Below are positions 1 to 7,745 of a stretch of DNA of 31,312 nucleotides, piece after piece (position 1 is the first letter of the stretch; each line of letters starts with the position of its first letter). The stretch comes from CAYRMV01 sp964425255 (GTDB lineage: Bacteria; Bacteroidota; Bacteroidia; Flavobacteriales_D; Crocinitomicaceae). The stretch is taken from NCBI GenBank assembly GCA_964425255.1, contig CAYRMV010000023.1:1-31312 (forward strand), given 5' to 3'. Both the position numbers and the translations under genes were made by a program. The notes under the pieces were generated by a model. It saw only the letters and a list, made by a program, of their open reading frames with translations, was not told the DNA's origin and did no database searches.

Positions 1-1
1 T

Positions 2-1081
2 GGTGGTGAACCAGGAATTGGTAAGTCGACCTTGATGTTGCAATTGGCTGTCACCGAAAAACAGTGGAAAATTCTCTACGTTTCAGGAGAGGAGAGTGAT
101 CAACAAATTCGCATGCGAGCAGAACGCATCGGCATGGAGAATGAGCAATGCTTTATTTTAACGGAAACAAACCTGCAAAATATCTTTCTCCAAGCTGAAG
201 AAGTACAACCCGATTTGCTGGTGATTGATTCCATTCAAACCTTGTATTCCAATCAGATTGAGAGTTCACCGGGAAGTATTTCACAGGTACGGGAATGTAC
301 TGCCCAATTACTGCGCTATGCCAAGCAGACGGATATTCCAGTGTTTTTGATTGGACATATTACCAAAGAAGGGGTTTTGGCGGGCCCAAAAGTCTTAGAA
401 CACATGGTGGACGTGGTTTTACAGTTTGAGGGAGACCGCAATCATGTGTATCGTTTGTTGCGCACGATCAAAAATCGCTTTGGAAGTACAAACGAATTGG
501 GAATTTATGAAATGTTGGGTTCTGGTTTGCGTCAGGTAGAAAATCCGTCGGAAATATTGATTACAAATACGGATTCTTCTTTAAGTGGAGTTTCGATTGC
601 CGCTACCTTAGAAGGACTTCGACCGATGCTGATTGAAGTGCAAGCTTTGGTTAGTACGGCTGCTTATGGAACGCCACAACGTTCTTCGACTGGTTTTGAT
701 TTGCGCCGTTTGAATATGTTACTTGCCGTAATGGAAAAACGTTGTGGATTTAAGTTGGGGGCAAAAGATGTATTCTTGAACATAGCCGGTGGAATTCGGG
801 TCGATGATCCAGCGATTGATTTGGCAGTGGTGGCAGCGGTATTGTCTTCGAATGCCGATTTACCGATTGCAAAACACATTGCTTTTTCAGCAGAAATTGG
901 ACTTTCGGGTGAGGTAAGGCCTGTAAATCGGATCGAACAACGGATTCATGAAGCCGAAAAATTGGGTTTTGAAAAAATCATCGTCTCGAAATACAACAAA
1001 GGCATTGATCCAAAACAATTTAAAATCGAATTGGTGCAATGTGGTCGAATTGATGAAGTGTTGAGGGCTTTGTTTGGATAA
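2..1081 (+). CDS. radA: DNA repair protein RadA (5' truncated)
   Basis: RadA is a RecA-like ATPase that helps process recombination intermediates by branch migration. The window edge cuts the gene inside Walker A: the first readable codons, from base 2, give GGEPGIGKST. About 359 residues remain of a family length near 450-460, so the zinc-finger N-terminus lies outside the window. Visible features are Walker B (LLVIDSIQTLY), the RadA-specific KNRFG motif at residues 157-161 of the fragment, and a Lon-like C-terminal domain containing SAEIGLSGEVRPV. The TTG at base 32 is an internal Leu codon, not a start. The stop is followed by 67 bp and then a gene on the same strand with its own promoter box. 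Identification is firm; only the missing 5' end is uncertain. Confidence 0.96.
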   Translation, partial: GGEPGIGKSTLMLQLAVTEKQWKILYVSGEESDQQIRMRAERIGMENEQCFILTETNLQNIFLQAEEVQPDLLVIDSIQTLYSNQIESSPGSISQVRECTAQLLRYAKQTDIPVFLIGHITKEGVLAGPKVLEHMVDVVLQFEGDRNHVYRLLRTIKNRFGSTNELGIYEMLGSGLRQVENPSEILITNTDSSLSGVSIAATLEGLRPMLIEVQALVSTAAYGTPQRSSTGFDLRRLNMLLAVMEKRCGFKLGAKDVFLNIAGGIRVDDPAIDLAVVAAVLSSNADLPIAKHIAFSAEIGLSGEVRPVNRIEQRIHEAEKLGFEKIIVSKYNKGIDPKQFKIELVQCGRIDEVLRALFG

Positions 1082-1111
1082 AGTGATTTTAAACAAAATT
1101 TTCCTTATTAA

Positions 1112-1144
1112 TTGAATTTTAGCTTAATAAATACCCTACATTTG
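1112..1144 (+). promoter_or_regulatory. Bacteroidota-type promoter for the TPR/SpoIIE gene
   Basis: A perfect TAnnTTTG -7 box (TACATTTG, 1137-1144) follows a TTG (1112-1114) by 22 bp. The box ends only 4 bp before the ATG at 1149, so transcription may start at or very near the start codon. The box match is seen directly; its function is inferred from the known Bacteroidota consensus. Confidence 0.45.
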
Positions 1145-1148
1145 CTCT

Positions 1149-3314
1149 ATGAGAATTAATTGGATAAAAAATGGTATACTAACATGTTTTTGTATAGGAA
1201 CCCTTTTGGCTTTTGCCCAAGATCAGTCCGGTGATTCTGAAAAAACCATTCTCGAATTGAAACGAAAGCTAATTCATGCTAAATCAGATACGAATAAGTG
1301 TTTTATTTTAAATGAGTTAGTTGAATTGACAGACGATGACGAATGGCCGAAATACAACCAAGAATTGAAAGCGTTTGTGTTATCAAGTTTGGAGCGGAAA
1401 GACTTGTCAAAAAAGGAGTTTCAAACATATAAAAAATACTTGGGGGAAGCCGTAAACAATGAAGCCTATTGGGAGATGTATACCGGAAATACCAATAAAG
1501 CGCTCCGTAAATACAAAGAAGCTGAAAAGATTCACGCAGAAATTGACAACAAACCCGGCTTAGCAGTGACGCTGAACAACATTGGTGCCGTCTATGAAAA
1601 TCGGGGCGACGTGATCCAAGCTCTAGAATATTACCTTAAAAGTTTACAGATCAAAGAAAAAATCGGTAACAAGCAGGGGGTAGCCACCTCGTTAAACAAC
1701 ATTGGATTGATATACAATAACTTGGGGGATTCAAAAAATGCCCTTTCATATTTTAAACGTAGCTTATCACTAGAAAAAGAAATAAATAACACCCAAGGAA
1801 TTGCTATGTCGGAACACAACATTGCCTTGTTGTATCTCAAAGAAAACAAACAAGATGTCGCGTTGAAGACCTTTCGATCTGCTTTAGGATATTTTGAAAA
1901 ATTAAATGATAAACAAGGCGTTGGTTATTGTTTACACAATATTGGAGATATTTATCTTACCCAACATAAGATAGATACAGCCATTAGTTATGTAGAACGA
2001 TCGTTGCAAATTCGTCGAAAAATTTCTGACAGAAAAGGAATTGCTATGTCACTTCAAACCCTTTCGCGAGCTTATTTTCGCAAAGGAAATCTTGTTCGCT
2101 CAAAACATGATGCGGAAGAAAGTTTGACAATTGCACAGACATTGGGTTTTCCCGAAATTATTCGCAATTCGTCTAATCAGTTGTATAAAGTGTATAAGGC
2201 CTTGAATCAGCCCGCTGAGGCTCTGAAAATGCATGAGTTGTTTAAAAAGATGAACGACAGTGTGTACAACATGGAAAACCAGAAAGCATTTACGCGTCAT
2301 CAATTAACCTATGAATTTCAACGAAAAGAAGAAAAATTAAAAGAAGATCAAGCAAAAAAAGAACTCGTTTATGCAAGTGAAAGTAAACGTCAGAAATTGA
2401 TTGTCAATACGAGTAGTGCGATTGCTATTCTGATTTTGGTGTTTTTAGTCATTCTTTTTCAGCGCTTTAAAGTCTCTCAAAGACAAAAGGAAATTATCTC
2501 ACAAAAAGAAATAGAAACACAGAAACAAAAGGAAATTCTGGAACAAAAAAATACGGAAATCACCGATTCGATTCGGTATGCCCAGCGGATCCAATCTGCT
2601 ATTCTTCCCACGCCACAATTTATTCAAAACATTCTACCTGAGTCGTTTATCTTATACCTTCCCAAAGATATTGTTGCTGGGGATTTTTATTGGTTTGAAA
2701 AAATGGGAAATCTAATCTATTTCGCTGCAGCTGATTGTACTGGTCATGGTGTACCAGGGGCGATGGTTAGTGTGATTTGTCACAACGCATTGAATCGAGC
2801 AATCCGCGAATTTAGGTTGAAAAGTCCAGGAGAAATTTTAGACAAAACAAAAGAAATCATTACTGCTGAATTTTCTAAATCAAACGAACAGGTAAGCGAT
2901 GGAATGGATATCTCACTTGCAGTTCTAGATCCCGAACAACTCCAACTAACTTGGTCAGGAGCCAACAATCCACTTTGGATTTCCAGAGGGGAAGAATGGA
3001 TAGAACTTCTACCAGATAAACAGCCAGTTGGACAATTTTTAAACGAAACGCCGTTTACAACTCATGCTATAACACTCCAAAAAGGTGATGTTGTTTATTC
3101 ATTTACCGATGGATTTCAGGATCAATTTGGAGGGCCAAAACAGGAGCTTGGTGGAAAAAAGTATAAAACCAAGCGACTCAAGGATTTCATTCGTTCTATT
3201 TCGAAATGTTCAATGGATGAGCAAAAAAGATTGATTCACAACGAATTTAATACTTGGAAAGGCAGTTTAGACCAAGTTGATGACGTTTGCGTTATTGGTG
3301 TTAAGATCTGCTAA
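1149..3314 (+). CDS. TPR sensor with SpoIIE/PP2C-type phosphatase domain
   Basis: Probably a membrane-anchored serine/threonine phosphatase of the SpoIIE type. Such proteins usually act on anti-sigma-factor antagonists or similar partners. Order of parts: signal peptide (about 1-23, ending AFAQ), tetratricopeptide repeats (about 105-370, with repeated LNNIG motifs), one membrane helix (about 417-440), a charged coiled coil (about 445-485), and a SpoIIE domain to residue 721. Metal-binding motifs are present: AGDFYW near 507, DCTGHGVPG near 527, DGMDIS and YSFTDGFQDQFGG. The TPRs should lie outside the cytoplasmic membrane, in the periplasm, with the phosphatase inside. No anti-sigma partner is adjacent. 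The stop abuts the convergent dltA-like gene with a single base between them and no visible terminator. The domain call is strong; the target is unknown. Confidence 0.88.
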   Translation: MRINWIKNGILTCFCIGTLLAFAQDQSGDSEKTILELKRKLIHAKSDTNKCFILNELVELTDDDEWPKYNQELKAFVLSSLERKDLSKKEFQTYKKYLGEAVNNEAYWEMYTGNTNKALRKYKEAEKIHAEIDNKPGLAVTLNNIGAVYENRGDVIQALEYYLKSLQIKEKIGNKQGVATSLNNIGLIYNNLGDSKNALSYFKRSLSLEKEINNTQGIAMSEHNIALLYLKENKQDVALKTFRSALGYFEKLNDKQGVGYCLHNIGDIYLTQHKIDTAISYVERSLQIRRKISDRKGIAMSLQTLSRAYFRKGNLVRSKHDAEESLTIAQTLGFPEIIRNSSNQLYKVYKALNQPAEALKMHELFKKMNDSVYNMENQKAFTRHQLTYEFQRKEEKLKEDQAKKELVYASESKRQKLIVNTSSAIAILILVFLVILFQRFKVSQRQKEIISQKEIETQKQKEILEQKNTEITDSIRYAQRIQSAILPTPQFIQNILPESFILYLPKDIVAGDFYWFEKMGNLIYFAAADCTGHGVPGAMVSVICHNALNRAIREFRLKSPGEILDKTKEIITAEFSKSNEQVSDGMDISLAVLDPEQLQLTWSGANNPLWISRGEEWIELLPDKQPVGQFLNETPFTTHAITLQKGDVVYSFTDGFQDQFGGPKQELGGKKYKTKRLKDFIRSISKCSMDEQKRLIHNEFNTWKGSLDQVDDVCVIGVKIC

Positions 3315-3315
3315 C

Positions 3316-4797
3316 TTACTTGCGGCCTAAATACATTTTTTCGAGCATTTTTTTGTCTGCTTTTCCGTTTTGATTAAGAGGCATTTTTTCAATGAATCGG
3401 ATATCAGAAGGAATCATGTAATACGGCAATTTTTCTTTTAGTTTTTCCTCTAAAATCGTTTTCCAATTTTGTGTTTCATCCAAATTCTGTTTTAATTGTA
3501 CCAAACTAACGATTTTCTTTACTTCGCCATTGCGTTTTAAGGGGATGGTTTCAGCTTGTAAAACCTGTTCAATATCATTTAGTTGCGATGTTATTTCATT
3601 TAGTTCAATGCGAAAACCATGGAGTTTTACCTGATCATCATTGCGACCTTTGAAAAACAAAATCCCATCTTCCAAATATCCTTGATCTCCAGTTCGGAAA
3701 GCACGTTCACCATTAATCGTAATGAATTTTTCTTTGTTTAAATCGGGTCTGTTCAAATATCCGAGTGATACATTTTTCCCCACGATTACAATTTCATCGT
3801 TATCGATCAAAATTTGACTGCGTGGCTTTGATTTTCCAACGGGAAGAATCGGATATTTTTCTAAAATTGGTTCATCAATCACGATTTGTGTGGTTGCTAC
3901 AGTTGCTTCCGTTGGTCCATAGGTGTTGTACACAATTGCATTTGGGAATTTTGCTACCAATGTTTTAGCTAGAGGATTCGGAAGTAGTTCGCCACAGAAT
4001 AAGAAATAGCGAAGCGAATCCAATGCCGAGACATCTTCAATTCGAGAGTATATAAAAGAAAATGAAGGTGTTGAAACCCAGATGCTTCCTTCGTATTGTT
4101 GAATGCGTTCCAATAATAAGTCAGGATTTTCTGTAATTTGTTTTGAGTTCAACAAAAGTGTTGCGCCCAAAGCACCAAACGTCATTAATTCATACACCGA
4201 CAAATCGAAGCTCAAAACAGCAATGTTTACAAAAACATCGTTTGCAGAAAATCCAAAGTCTTCGCGCATCCATTGGGTGAAATCTTGTACCGCTTGTGTG
4301 CTGATTTGAACGCCTTTGGGCTCACCTGTACTTCCAGAAGTGAAAATCATGTAGACCAAAGGATCTGCTGTTTTTTCTGCAACTTGTACTTCGCTTCCTT
4401 CTTGTACCACGTTTAGTTGATTGTCCCGAAATGTAAGGATGTGAATGTTTGAATAATGAATTTCTTCGTTGGAACAGTTGATGATTAAATTGGATTGCGA
4501 AATGTTTTTGATAGACTCAATGCGTTCTTTGGGGTAAATAACGTCAGCAGGAATATATGGAACTTCCATTTTTATTAGGGCGTAAATGGCAACGATCATT
4601 TCAACCTGTTTGTGTCCGTATAAAATCACAGGGAATTTTAGTTTGTTCCAGCCTTTTTCGTTGAAATATTGAATGAATCGTTCTACTCGTTGTTCAAATT
4701 CACGCCAAGTAATTTCACCATTTTCTCCAATAATAGCAAGTTTATTTTCTTCGCTATTTTTTTCTATAAAATCCTTTGAATCAAAACAAAAGCGCAT
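3316..4797 (-). CDS. dltA: D-alanine--carrier protein ligase, DltA-like
   Basis: An ANL-superfamily adenylation enzyme that should activate D-alanine with ATP and load it on the DltC-like carrier, in the cytoplasm. The length of 493 residues is close to Firmicutes DltA at about 503. Motifs seen: TSGSTGEPKG (153-162), LSFDLSVYEL near 195-204, FLFCGE (265-270), YGPTEA (293-298), FRTGD (367-371), KLHGFRIEL (391-399) and the catalytic lysine in NQNGK (Lys479). Cys268 of FCGE occupies the position of the cysteine that selects D-Ala in Bacillus DltA, so a D-Ala substrate is more likely than for a generic NRPS-like adenylation domain. It is the last gene of the cassette, 14 bp after the MBOAT gene. 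A related ligase of another amino acid remains possible. Confidence 0.88.
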   Translation of the reverse strand: MRFCFDSKDFIEKNSEENKLAIIGENGEITWREFEQRVERFIQYFNEKGWNKLKFPVILYGHKQVEMIVAIYALIKMEVPYIPADVIYPKERIESIKNISQSNLIINCSNEEIHYSNIHILTFRDNQLNVVQEGSEVQVAEKTADPLVYMIFTSGSTGEPKGVQISTQAVQDFTQWMREDFGFSANDVFVNIAVLSFDLSVYELMTFGALGATLLLNSKQITENPDLLLERIQQYEGSIWVSTPSFSFIYSRIEDVSALDSLRYFLFCGELLPNPLAKTLVAKFPNAIVYNTYGPTEATVATTQIVIDEPILEKYPILPVGKSKPRSQILIDNDEIVIVGKNVSLGYLNRPDLNKEKFITINGERAFRTGDQGYLEDGILFFKGRNDDQVKLHGFRIELNEITSQLNDIEQVLQAETIPLKRNGEVKKIVSLVQLKQNLDETQNWKTILEEKLKEKLPYYMIPSDIRFIEKMPLNQNGKADKKMLEKMYLGRK

Positions 4798-4811
4798 CGT
4801 ATTTCAATTAA

Positions 4812-6008
4812 TTATTCAAAAATAAAATTTAGTTTTCCACTAAATATATAAATGGAAATGGCAACGGCATGAAAAAGAATAAAGATCGAAATTATTCGAA
4901 TCCATTTTGGCGATAGTGTTCCAAAAAAAACATCTTTTCCATTCTTTTTACAGAGGTAAATGTAGTAATTGTGAATCACCGAATAAAGTCCAAAAACCAT
5001 TCCGCTTAGGATAAAATGGAGTTCAAAACCATTCCAAAAACCCATCAACGAAAAAGTGAGGAATAATGCTATATTTTGACGTTGAATTGGTTTGAATTTT
5101 TTCTTAGAAGTTAGTTCTTTGAAAATCGGTTTGAAGAAATAATCATTCAACCAATCTCCCAAAGTAGCATGCCAACGTTTCCAAAAATCTTTTGGGTTAA
5201 CAGCCAAAAATGGTTTGTCGAAGTTCATAGGAACATGAATACCCATCATTTGTCCAAATCCGATTGCCAATAAGGAATATCCTGCAAAATCAAAAAACAA
5301 ATAAAATAAATAACCATACATGGTTCCTGCATGATGCATGATTGAACCATCGTTTTCTAACTGATCCAGAAAATAGCGGGAAATTCCAAAAGCTAGGATA
5401 AACTTGTAAAGTAATCCTTTAATAATTTTGTCTAATCCATTAAAAAACAGTTCATTACTTAATGAGTTGAATCCGTTTCTTACATTTTCATTGAAACGAC
5501 CAAAACGATCAATTGGACCAATCAACAAGGTTGGTACAAAAGCTGTAAAATTGAAATAATCAATAAATGAAACAGTGTCTTTTTTTGTGCTTTCATCGAT
5601 GTACAGTTGAATTACTTTGAATGTTAGAAAGGATATTCCAGCTATTTGAAAGATGATTGCCAAATGAAACAATGCCCCCGGCTGATCAGTTGGTAATATG
5701 TTTAAGGTTTTCATGAATATCATCGGTAGCGACAATAAAATGACTGGTAGCAATAGTTTTTTGTATTGCCATTTTCGAGCGAAAAGATAATAAATCAAGT
5801 ATGTGTAGAGGATAAGTCCAATGATTTGAAAAGGTTTGGTAAATAGCAAACCAAGGTAAACGAAATTGATAAAGGCTAGTGCATATTTATACACCTGATT
5901 TCGTTTAGGAAAAATTCTTTTTAAGATGAAAAGCAAAGATACTCCAGCCAATAGAAAGTAGAAAAATACGGGTTCCGTGAAGGGTAAAGTGGAATGTAAT
6001 TCTTTCAT
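4812..6008 (-). CDS. dltB: MBOAT acyltransferase, DltB-like
   Basis: A polytopic membrane O-acyltransferase of the MBOAT family, 398 residues, comparable with DltB at about 400. In Firmicutes DltB takes D-alanine from DltC on the cytoplasmic face and moves it through the membrane. The conserved region FWKRWHATLGDWL (275-287) contains His280, and the second conserved histidine is His331 (ELHFILSG), matching the spacing of the two DltB histidines. Other family features are YFNFTAFVPTLLIGPIDR near 151-168 and FFDFAGYSLLAIGFG near 238-252. It starts one base after the DltX-like stop, which implies translational coupling. AlgI-type O-acetyltransferases also belong to MBOAT, but the neighbouring ligase, carrier, DltD and DltX favour DltB. 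Confidence 0.88.
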   Translation of the reverse strand: MKELHSTLPFTEPVFFYFLLAGVSLLFILKRIFPKRNQVYKYALAFINFVYLGLLFTKPFQIIGLILYTYLIYYLFARKWQYKKLLLPVILLSLPMIFMKTLNILPTDQPGALFHLAIIFQIAGISFLTFKVIQLYIDESTKKDTVSFIDYFNFTAFVPTLLIGPIDRFGRFNENVRNGFNSLSNELFFNGLDKIIKGLLYKFILAFGISRYFLDQLENDGSIMHHAGTMYGYLFYLFFDFAGYSLLAIGFGQMMGIHVPMNFDKPFLAVNPKDFWKRWHATLGDWLNDYFFKPIFKELTSKKKFKPIQRQNIALFLTFSLMGFWNGFELHFILSGMVFGLYSVIHNYYIYLCKKNGKDVFFGTLSPKWIRIISIFILFHAVAISIYIFSGKLNFIFE

Positions 6009-6009
6009 T

Positions 6010-6165
6010 TTAAAACTGTTGGTAAATGAAGTTTACTTTTGAACTAGCTTCTTTCTCTTCTTGTTCAAAAAGATAATTTTCCATCGGAAAAACATAAAAT
6101 AAGAGAAAGCCTGCCAACAGAAACAGGTAAATCAAAAAATTAGTTATGCCTTTATTTTTGAACAT
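6010..6165 (-). CDS. dltX: DltX-like single-span miniprotein (51 aa)
   Basis: A 51-residue frame read by hand on the minus strand, ATG at 6163-6165 and TAA at 6010-6012. It has a basic N-terminus (MFKNKG), one hydrophobic helix (about 10-26, NFLIYLFLLAGFLLFYVF), an acidic/polar stretch (about 29-43) and the C-terminus VNFIYQQF. Firmicutes DltX is a roughly 45-50 residue one-helix protein with a conserved C-terminal FxYxxF motif (for example FIYNEF); its tyrosine has been reported as the acyl relay between DltB and the acceptor. Topology, length, the FIYxxF end and the position next to dltB all agree. It overlaps the dltD-like gene by 14 bp and stops 1 bp before dltB. Identity is inferred from the motif and context, without a profile search. 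Confidence 0.8.
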   Translation of the reverse strand: MFKNKGITNFLIYLFLLAGFLLFYVFPMENYLFEQEEKEASSKVNFIYQQF

Positions 6166-7333
6166 GTTGGTAGTTTTTGATTAAAAACGCATTGATCTTC
6201 ATCCAACCTAGATCATTCGGATGCATGATGTCTTTTAAGGTAGGTTCTTGGTATTCCTCTTTAGATGTTACAAACATATTGAGAAGTGGAAATTGTGCTT
6301 TTTTTAATGCGGTTTCTATTCTTTTTTCTGTTGGAATAAAATTGTCTAATCCACTGTAATGTCTTGGATTTAGAGGCTGTAAAACAAAACTAGCATTACA
6401 GTTGTATCTTTTTAATATTGAAAGAACGAGTTCAAAATCATTCCATTCATTCGATGAAGATAAAGGTTCCATTTTTCCAGGAATATACTTTCCATTTTTT
6501 AATAAATAAGTAGAATAGTAGGCTGAATCTACTAACAATGAATTGTTTTTTGTAGATTTTATAAAATTAGTTTTTAAACGCTTTTCTAAGTTTTTATAAA
6601 TTATTTTTTTCGGTTTTTTAATCGCTTCAAATTGATAATTTTGTGAGATATTGTAGTTGACTTTTTTAACAGGAGCAACTAAAGAAGTAAGTGATTTTGG
6701 ATAGTTGTTCCATTTCTTAGAAAGGAAGCGCTGTTTGAAATAGATCAATTCGGGAGTTGGATTATCTATTTCATCAAAATGAGCGTAAACGAAAGCAGCA
6801 AGATGGTCTTTTTCTCTTTCTGGAATGTTTGGGTCGTGGATAATTCTGCGTAAAAAATTGGGCCTCACAAATTCCAAAAAAGCTTCGATGTTGGTGCCTT
6901 CTGATTCAAACCAACCGGGACTGAGAAGGATACAAACATTTGCATTACGAAGGTTTTCACCAGCTGCTAAAAGTTGACAAGCAATACTTAAATTTTGTTG
7001 AAAAGCATGACCGAAAGCTGTAACAGGAATTCCAGCACTATCGGGTAAAAAGTAGAACGCTGAATAAGGCAAAGATTGAAGTTCAGATGATCCAAATAAA
7101 GTTAATTTGTTTTTATTTGTCAAGGAACCAATCAGTTCAATCTCACTTTGTGGAAGTTCACAGTTGGCGTGATGACCACGTAAATTGTTTGCAGTACCTG
7201 TAATTTCAATGGTTTTTTGAGCTGAAAAATGAAGTTTACCAACAAGTGCTGAATCGATTAAAAACAAAACTCCTATTGCAGCAAACAAAGGAATCAGGTG
7301 CTGAAAAATGAATCGATTTATAAACGATTTCAT
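6152..7333 (-). CDS. dltD: DltD-like SGNH-fold membrane protein
   Basis: A 393-residue protein with an N-terminal membrane anchor (about 10-27) and an extracytoplasmic catalytic domain. DltD is needed for the final D-alanine transfer onto the acceptor and resembles SGNH esterases. The nucleophile motif GSSE is at 81-84, and the C-terminal Asp/His motif DIMHPNDLGW places Asp368 and His371 where the DltD family carries its D-x-x-H. A LLSPGWFE motif in the middle is also typical. The start overlaps the carrier-protein stop by 4 bp (ATGA), and the 3' end overlaps the DltX-like gene by 14 bp. The central part is Lys-rich and divergent from what I recall of Firmicutes DltD, as expected if the acceptor differs. 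Confidence 0.85.
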   Translation of the reverse strand: MKSFINRFIFQHLIPLFAAIGVLFLIDSALVGKLHFSAQKTIEITGTANNLRGHHANCELPQSEIELIGSLTNKNKLTLFGSSELQSLPYSAFYFLPDSAGIPVTAFGHAFQQNLSIACQLLAAGENLRNANVCILLSPGWFESEGTNIEAFLEFVRPNFLRRIIHDPNIPEREKDHLAAFVYAHFDEIDNPTPELIYFKQRFLSKKWNNYPKSLTSLVAPVKKVNYNISQNYQFEAIKKPKKIIYKNLEKRLKTNFIKSTKNNSLLVDSAYYSTYLLKNGKYIPGKMEPLSSSNEWNDFELVLSILKRYNCNASFVLQPLNPRHYSGLDNFIPTEKRIETALKKAQFPLLNMFVTSKEEYQEPTLKDIMHPNDLGWMKINAFLIKNYQHVQK

Positions 7334-7554
7334 TTTTGAAGTGAGCTAATGTAAGCAACAATTCGTTCTACAGTTTCGAAATGCTCTTCGACGATTTCAT
7401 TAAAAGGAATAGAAACGTTAAATTCATTTTCTAATTCAACTACTAATTCTACTATGGTGATGGAGTCTAACACTTTTTCTTGCCAAAGCGAGTCACTTGG
7501 CTCGACATGAGTAAAGGCTATTTCTTCAATTTTATCGATGATAAACTCCTGCAT
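7330..7554 (-). CDS. dltC: D-alanyl carrier protein, DltC-like
   Basis: A 74-residue acidic acyl-carrier protein. The phosphopantetheine attachment site is Ser31 in VLDSITIVEL, close to the LDSMGTVQLL of Firmicutes DltC. Helix I (QEFIIDKIEEIAF) and helix III (EHFETVERIVAYI) are recognisable. It should be loaded by the ligase encoded at the other end of the cassette. It is the first gene of the operon, with a TAnnTTTG box 18 bp upstream of its ATG. Its stop overlaps the dltD-like start (ATGA). Carrier proteins are hard to assign alone; the specific call rests on the other four genes. Confidence 0.85.
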   Translation of the reverse strand: MQEFIIDKIEEIAFTHVEPSDSLWQEKVLDSITIVELVVELENEFNVSIPFNEIVEEHFETVERIVAYISSLQK

Positions 7555-7572
7555 ATATTAATAATTTGGTAT

Positions 7573-7580
7573 CAAAGATA
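7573..7580 (-). promoter_or_regulatory. -7 box of the dlt-like operon
   Basis: Read on the minus strand this is TATCTTTG, a perfect match to the Bacteroidota TAnnTTTG -7 box, 18 bp upstream of the dltC-like ATG. A TTG lies 26 bp further upstream, longer than the usual spacing, so the -33 element is unclear. Confidence 0.45.
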
Positions 7581-7655
7581 AAAAAAATTACACTTTCCAT
7601 ACTCTTCAAGTCGATTCTGAAATGGGGTAATACTAAATACGCTATTCATACTTTT

Positions 7656-7684
7656 TTTGACTGTTTATTTTTTAGATACATTTA
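7656..7684 (+). promoter_or_regulatory. Promoter for the Met-rich secreted protein gene
   Basis: TTTG (7656-7659), 17 bp, then TACATTTA (7677-7684), 7 of 8 matches to TAnnTTTG counting the two free positions. It lies 61 bp upstream of the ATG and diverges from the dlt-like operon promoter. Confidence 0.35.
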
Positions 7685-7745
7685 AAGACTTACTTTGGTA
7701 TAAAATTTGAAAGTTTCGCCAATTGAAATCTAAAATTCGTAAAAA

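Noticed and set aside
3316..7554. Reading the adenylation enzyme, carrier, MBOAT and SGNH-like genes as a small NRPS or alginate-type O-acetylation cluster.
   Set aside because: The FCGE cysteine, DltC-like LDSITIVEL, DltD motifs and the DltX-like miniprotein together fit Dlt better; no condensation, thioesterase or polysaccharide-synthesis gene is present.
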